Of a stretch of 64,000 nt of DNA, positions 58,827 to 64,000 are shown piece by piece. The notes beneath the pieces were generated by a model. The model had not been told where the DNA came from, made no database searches, and worked only from the letters and a program-made list of their open reading frames with translations. This DNA is from Spongospora subterranea f. sp. subterranea (taxonomy: Eukaryota; Endomyxa: Phytomyxea; Phytomyxea; Plasmodiophorida). The position numbers and the translations under genes are program-made. The stretch is from the NCBI GenBank assembly GCA_049724395.1, contig JAUGWO010000012.1, positions 155,227 to 219,226 of the forward strand, read 5' to 3'. How positions within the stretch are numbered: position 1 is the stretch's first letter; the number at the start of each line of letters is the position of its first letter.

Positions 58827-60059
58827 ACAGAACAAAAACGATTCAACAAACTGGACAGAGAAAATAGGAACGGACTCCACCCTACCTGTCCCATTGACAT
58901 ATCCAACACGAAATACATATTTAAAGACGTTATTGGGATAGGAAACTGTGCTTTGGAAGCGATCAGAACTTCGGGGGCCATTCCCAATACATCTGTTCAC
59001 CAACTGAGAACGGATATCTGTCAATATGCCAGAAATCCACAGCAAGGACGGGCAATCGCACATAATCTATTGAACTACGCAGGATCCCTGCCAAATCACG
59101 ACGATCTCACATTGGATGAATACCTCGATATAATGCAAAGAGATTGCCAATGGGCTGGGCTATTCGAACTCACAATAGCGGCATTCCTATTCAAAATCAA
59201 CATCATCATAATAAGTCATTCAACAAAGTCATTTACCACAAATTTCCGAAAATGGATTGAGAACTCCTTTCCAAAGCTTCGAGATATCTCGGAATGGAGG
59301 ACGACCATACACCTACTGCATCATAAACAGGGAACACCATTGACCCCAATGGAACACAGCAGGCTCAACCACTATGCAACATTGTTCCCGATAAATAAGG
59401 ACGGCCGAAACTTGAACTTGAATGACGACATGACAGAGGAACAATGTGAACAGTACATTTCTCACTACAAAGAGAATTCCACTACTCATAACGACACACA
59501 AAAACCAGAAGCAGCCACCGAAGAACTCAGCAAACATAGTTGGAGTTTAACTCACAAAAACCATGAATCACCAAACAGCAACTGTAAAGAACCCTCCTGT
59601 GCCAGCAGGATAAGACTGGATTCTCACCTAACAGAATTTGCTAATGTCAGGAAAGACATAAACAGACTCATATCCCATAGAAACAAAAAAAGACTCATTC
59701 CATACTGCACTGAGGATGAAGCACCTGCTAGAATACACGAATTCAAACCAAAAAAGTTAAAGCCAGAAAGATCGAATAAACGATACTTGGAAACTGAGGC
59801 TGAAGTTCAAGGCCATAAATCCAAAAGGAGATACCTCAATGAAAATGAGTCTGACTGCAGCCAAATTACACCTATCCCATCATTGATCCAACCATTTCTC
59901 GGAACCAAGCAACCTTGCCAGCATAGACCGATACAATCCAGAATTACCCACTTTTTCAAACCTAATCAAAAAATCCACAAAGTGATTCTAGGTAACACAA
60001 CTACCAAACACCAACTGGTAACACAACAACAAACAAAACCCCATATCGGAAAGATCTGA
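58827..60059 (+). CDS. LINE ORF1 with OTU-type cysteine protease domain and PIP motif
   Basis: The frame opens after TAG at 58824. The first Met in frame comes only inside the domain, so the true start lies upstream or is non-ATG. OTU domains cleave ubiquitin or related links. Here DVIGIGNCALEAIR carries the Cys-loop (family DGNCLF; Cys codon 58947-58949). SVHQLRTDICQYARNP is the next helix, and QWAGLFELTIAAFLFKINIIII matches the WGG..EL.AL...+.I.I block. RLNHYATLFP supplies the His (codon 59370-59372). After about 59430 a polar, Lys/Arg-rich tail follows, with likely nuclear signals (KKLKPERSNKR, HKSKRR). Near its end is QSRITHFF. No CCHC knuckle or RRM is seen. Confidence 0.75.
   Translation, partial: TEQKRFNKLDRENRNGLHPTCPIDISNTKYIFKDVIGIGNCALEAIRTSGAIPNTSVHQLRTDICQYARNPQQGRAIAHNLLNYAGSLPNHDDLTLDEYLDIMQRDCQWAGLFELTIAAFLFKINIIIISHSTKSFTTNFRKWIENSFPKLRDISEWRTTIHLLHHKQGTPLTPMEHSRLNHYATLFPINKDGRNLNLNDDMTEEQCEQYISHYKENSTTHNDTQKPEAATEELSKHSWSLTHKNHESPNSNCKEPSCASRIRLDSHLTEFANVRKDINRLISHRNKKRLIPYCTEDEAPARIHEFKPKKLKPERSNKRYLETEAEVQGHKSKRRYLNENESDCSQITPIPSLIQPFLGTKQPCQHRPIQSRITHFFKPNQKIHKVILGNTTTKHQLVTQQQTKPHIGKI
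59934..59957 (+). other. PCNA-interacting (PIP-box) motif in LINE ORF1
   Basis: The codons spell QSRITHFF, followed by KP. This fits the canonical PIP box Q-x-x-(I/L/M)-x-x-(F/Y)-(F/Y), with the basic flank common in strong binders such as FEN1 and XPG. It lies in a disordered, basic C-terminal tail, the usual place for such motifs. Confidence 0.7.
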
Positions 60060-60105
60060 GACCAGGAAAAAAGCGAATCGTATTACCAACTACTTTAAAT
60101 TTGAA

Positions 60106-63100
60106 ATGGGACTCGTTGAGAAGAAACACAGAGGCATACACAAGGCCGCCAATCACAGCTATCGAATTGCACAATGGAATGCCGGCCGGCTAACGGAGAT
60201 TAAGTCTTATGAACTGGCTCGCTTCACTGCCAAGCACAAAATCGATGTTATATGCATATCCGAGCTAGGGCACAGAAGAAGAATAGCCGGATTCCCTAAT
60301 TATCACTGCAGCGATACATTCACTCAATCAGCAATATTCTGGAGGGAGGGATTGGATATCAAAACAAGTAACTGCCCCACTATCAACATATTCGAAAAAT
60401 CGCGAATCAACACGCAACTATTACTATTGAATGGGGAAATAATGTTGATACATACGTACATACCACCAGATGCTAACAATAAGGCGCGATCAGAGTTCTG
60501 GAAAGCAATGGAACAGTTTGCAGATGAACAGAATATGCCAACAATAATTACAGGCGATCTAAACACAAAAGATAAACGATTTGGAAAAAATCACGAAGAA
60601 CATCACGAATACCTTGACTCCATCTTGATGGAATTTTCCATGATAAATAATGTCAACACCCCAACCAGAGGACCGAACAATTTAGACATCACACTTTGCA
60701 ATCAAACTTTTATCCCCTTCGTCCAAAGCTGGAAAGCGCACGCTAGCTTGAGCAGTGACCATCTGCCAACCATCATCAAAACTACCATCCCAACAGGTCG
60801 GCAAAAACGCACAAACACGCTGAAAGAGCCCATCAAAATAATAGATAATGAGAAAACAATCAACAAGCTCATGGAGCGAATCACAAACATGAACAGTGAT
60901 CAACTGACACTAACAAATATTCACAATGCTATAACAGAGTCGATCCACCACAAAACTATTCGTCGCAACGCATGTCCATTCTGGAACGATGAACTGAGAA
61001 TCGCTTACAGAAGAAGGAACCGCGCCAAAACAAAATGGCAGCAATCAATGGTGAAACAACACCGAGCTGACCGTATCGAGAAAAGGAAACGAAAATTACA
61101 GAAACTCGACACACATTTCAAAAACATGTTTAGAAACCACAAGCACAAACACTTACTTAAAATGGCAAGAGAAGCTAGTATGGACAATACGGGAGCAGCA
61201 ACGTGGAAGATGCTGAAAACCCTGGTTCCGCAAACAAACAAAAAGCATCGTACCTTCGCAACTCGTACCAACAATGCAGTTGAAGAAGCAAATCGGATCG
61301 TCGAAAATTTCAGCGCCATTTCGAATCCACTTGATCTTGAGCTATCCAAGGAGGAGCGAGCAAAATATAATGAATTGGTCATTGACCTAAAACGGCGAAG
61401 GGCTTGTAGCCATCCACCACCTATCACAAAAAGAGAGCTGGACAGAGCAGCAACAAAGGCAAAAAGTAGAGCAGCTCCTGGATTAGATGGGATCTCTTCA
61501 AAACTTCTAAAACAAATATGTGCAAATGGCAAATTAGCAGACAGCATCAGACAGGCGATTAACAATGACATCATTGTGAAAGGGTCATTCCCAGATACCT
61601 TGAAGATGGCAAAAATTATCCCGTTACCGAAATCAAAACCCGGTGATTACCGCCCAATATCCCTATTGACTTCTTTGGCAAAATTAGTTGAGAGCATCAT
61701 TGAACATCGACTACGCCAGCAATCAGAAAAGCACATTCCGAAGAATCAATCGGGCTGCAGACCAGCTCACAGCACCTCACATGCGCTGCTTAGACTTCTG
61801 CACAATTCAGCCATTGCTGCCGCATCAAAAAATAGATTTGCTGTGGTCCTATACGACTACATGAAAGCTTTTGATAGAGTACAGCGGCCACTCTTGATAG
61901 AAAAATTAAATCGCATGGGAATAGAGCCATATCTAACACTGTTAATTGATAACTGGTTAACAAACCGAATGTACGAGGTGCATTATCGAAATGTGCAGTC
62001 ATCACAGTATGAGCAGATTAATGGAATTCCACAAGGATCCAGTATTAGTGTTCTACTGTGGATATTGTATATCTATGATGCCCCATTGAGTATGAACAAT
62101 AGCAACGTATATGTTGACGACACTACACAATGGGAACAGGGCACTTCTAAGAAAGAAGTCGCTGAAAAACTACGAGAAAGCAGCAGCGAACTGTATAAAT
62201 GGTGCAAGGTCAACAAAATCAAATTACAATGGATGAAGACGTATCTCCTGTTTAATAGACACGCAGACTCAGACAAAATAGAGGTCGATGCAAATCACAA
62301 AATCCATACTGCGACAACCATGAAATACCTTGGGGCTAATCTCTTGGCAAATCCAGCCTGCAACAAAGCAACCATTCTGATTGACATGACAGAGCCGGCA
62401 GTCGACATTCGACGACGCTGCAAACTAATGAGACTATTGAGGCAATATAAATTACCAACGAAACTGTTCCAACAAATTTGTAAAGGATTCATCGGAGGAA
62501 AACTCAACTACTATCTACCGTGGATAGCGGGAGAAATGACGAGCACCACTTTCAGACCAATGGAAATAGCATACAATGATTATATGAGAACCTATACAGG
62601 ATCATTCATATCGACACCAATCACACTATTACACGCTATATCCGGATTCCCATTATTGAAAGACAAAATTATTAGCGCAACCACCATGACGGTTTTAGCC
62701 GCGCGCGCCAACGGATCACAACTGGGACAGGACTACACCAAATGGACAGGATTCGGCGATGGCTGGTCTCCACTTGGCCAAGTCTGGAAAGCTCTCAGAG
62801 AAAGAGTCCCGAAAGGATACAAAACCATTCATGCGAAGGTAGATATTGCAGCAAACATTCTCGAAGCTCTTTATACAGTAAATTACCACAAATCCACTCG
62901 AACGGAGGCAATTGCAAAGCACAAAAGAAACGAACTTCTTCCTCGTAACCCGGATGTAGAAATATGGACTGATGGCAGTTATACTAACGGGAAAAAAGGG
63001 GGAGCTGCTGCCCTCATTCGATACAAGAACACCAATGGTGAAACGGCAAATTACACTGAGGAGAAGTCGCAAATCAAACTGGGTCGCACAATCACCTCGA

Positions 63101-63876
63101 GTTACGAAGCCGAGATAATTGCATTACATGCTGGTCTAGAACTGGCCGTAGATAAAAAGTTCAAAAAGAGAACGATACACATAATGACAGACTCGTTATC
63201 ATGGGTAAGTCAATTCCAATCATTACCTATCAAACCTCGAAGAGTACATGCTGTTGTGGCAGACTCTGCTCGAATGCTAGCGAAATTAACCCGGCGCAAT
63301 CAGATTCATATTCACTACATTCCAAGTCATGTCGACCAAAAAAGTGACACATCTGGAAATGATAGCTCAAAAGCAATAGGACGAAGCAATGAAATTGATC
63401 AACTAGCAAAGAATGCGGCGAATATTTAGAGCAAAATAGAGCATGGACCATTTCTGTCATCCTTCAAACTTCAACTTAAGAAATACGAAAGAGGTCAATT
63501 AAAACAGTACCTGAAAGCGAACATTAAATGCAGCCACTTCCCAAACTACCCAGATAGAGACCCGTTTCGCAAACTACCAGATGAATCAACGCCACACATG
63601 CTAATTAACAGAGCACGAACTGGACATAGCAGATGCAGACAACACCTCAGCAACATTGGAATGGAAGATACGAACAAGTGCAGACACTGTAACAAACATC
63701 CTGAAACAATTGAACATCAAGTATTACAATGCGAAGTATTTAAAAGACGACTCAAGAAAAGCAGGCGGATCTACGAGACGCTACCGGTAACTTCGTTCAA
63801 CACAGCAATTTGGAGCCATGAAAAGGCAATGACAAAAATCTTGCGCAAAGCCGAAAAAGCAGGCTGCTTTATCTAA
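60106..63876 (+). CDS. LINE ORF2: AP endonuclease, reverse transcriptase, RNase H, one in-frame stop
   Basis: The ATG at 60106 begins ORF2. The endonuclease (residues about 20-235) has IAQWNAGR, ICISELGH, TGDLNTKDKRFG, LDITLCN and SSDH. The RT (about 445-740) has GDYRPISLL (513), LYDYMKAFDRV, GIPQGSSIS and YVDD at 669-672, where most LINEs have F/YADD. RNase H (about 950-1107) has WTDGSYTNG (Asp 956), SSYEAEIIAL, IMTDSLSWV and NEIDQLAK. All catalytic acids are present. TAG at 63427-63429 stops the frame right after RNase H. The same frame then continues to 63876 with CRHCNKHPETIEHQVLQC, the usual terminal Cys/His motif. One point stop in 1257 codons suggests a recent insertion. Confidence 0.92.
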
Positions 63877-64000
63877 TAATGATTAGTCTTTATTGGGTCT
63901 GACCACATGGCCATAATGAATGTGGGAGAGGAAGCTGCTTGCAGTGACCTCGAAACTCTGGATAGGCAATGTAATCGGGTGGGGGGCAGGTCCCATTCGG

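Larger units (their letters stand above)
58620..64000 (+). mobile_element. Nearly whole APE-type LINE with OTU-ORF1 and EN-RT-RNase H ORF2
   Basis: A non-LTR retrotransposon of about 5.4 kb with two ORFs 46 bases apart. ORF2 order (APE endonuclease, RT, RNase H, terminal Cys/His motif) places it in or near the I superfamily. The 5' edge lies at about 58615-58620, where homology to the older retroelement fossil stops. The 3' untranslated part begins after 63876 and runs to the window edge without a poly(A) or microsatellite, so the 3' end may lie outside. Coding decay is light: one in-frame stop in ORF2 and an uncertain ORF1 start. Confidence 0.85.

Overview
This is nuclear DNA of a eukaryote. 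Coding regions are cut by short GT...AG introns of about 50-170 bases, genes lie on both strands with short gaps, and several are diagnostic: MAGOH, an RFT1 flippase, a WIPI/ATG18 PROPPIN, a choline-phosphate cytidylyltransferase, a spliceosomal DHX35-type helicase and the axonemal protein CFAP65. CFAP65 implies a cell that builds a motile flagellum. Gene size, intron style and flagellar content fit a unicellular, zoospore-like or otherwise flagellated protist or early-branching opisthokont. The sequence alone does not name the species.

Layout. 1-649 is the 5' part of an RFT1 gene that runs off the left edge. 650-7500 is accessory DNA: MULE-like and LINE-like remnants, tandem duplications and foldback repeats. 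7504-24179 is gene-rich: a GPR137-like membrane protein, MAGOH, an orphan four-helix membrane protein, the large CFAP65 gene, PCYT1, a membrane-anchored multicopper oxidase and an unrecognised multi-exon gene. 24180-28840 holds a PIF/Harbinger transposon with an inverted accessory gene and several foldbacks. 29176-41224 is gene-rich again: HMG-CoA synthase, a WIPI homologue, a bromodomain plus SET protein of the ATXR3/SDG2 family, and DHX35. 41225-48700 is transposon country: a 31-bp minisatellite, a Tigger/pogo element with another element nested in it, a perfect 141-bp palindrome and hAT pieces. 48708-54497 carries an armadillo-repeat gene and a convergent, possibly glomulin-like gene. 54746-56966 is a second, unrelated Harbinger-like element with divergent genes. 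57152-58620 holds broken Ty3/gypsy-type fossils. From about 58620 to the window end lies a nearly whole non-LTR retrotransposon (LINE).

The two most interesting items are the LINE and the ATXR3-type gene. The LINE's first ORF carries an OTU-type cysteine protease domain and, near its C-terminus, a textbook PCNA-interacting (PIP) motif. Its second ORF has AP endonuclease, reverse transcriptase and RNase H. The ATXR3-family SET protein, best known from plants, is joined here to a complete bromodomain. Inverted duplications with short spacers also recur across the window in unrelated sequences, which suggests either a real genome-wide process or an amplification/assembly artefact.

Host genes appear to be individually transcribed. 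They cover secretory glycosylation (RFT1), lysosome/autophagy (GPR137-like, WIPI), phosphatidylcholine and mevalonate synthesis (PCYT1, HMGCS), mRNA processing (MAGOH, DHX35), chromatin (SET protein) and the flagellum (CFAP65). No functional cluster is evident.
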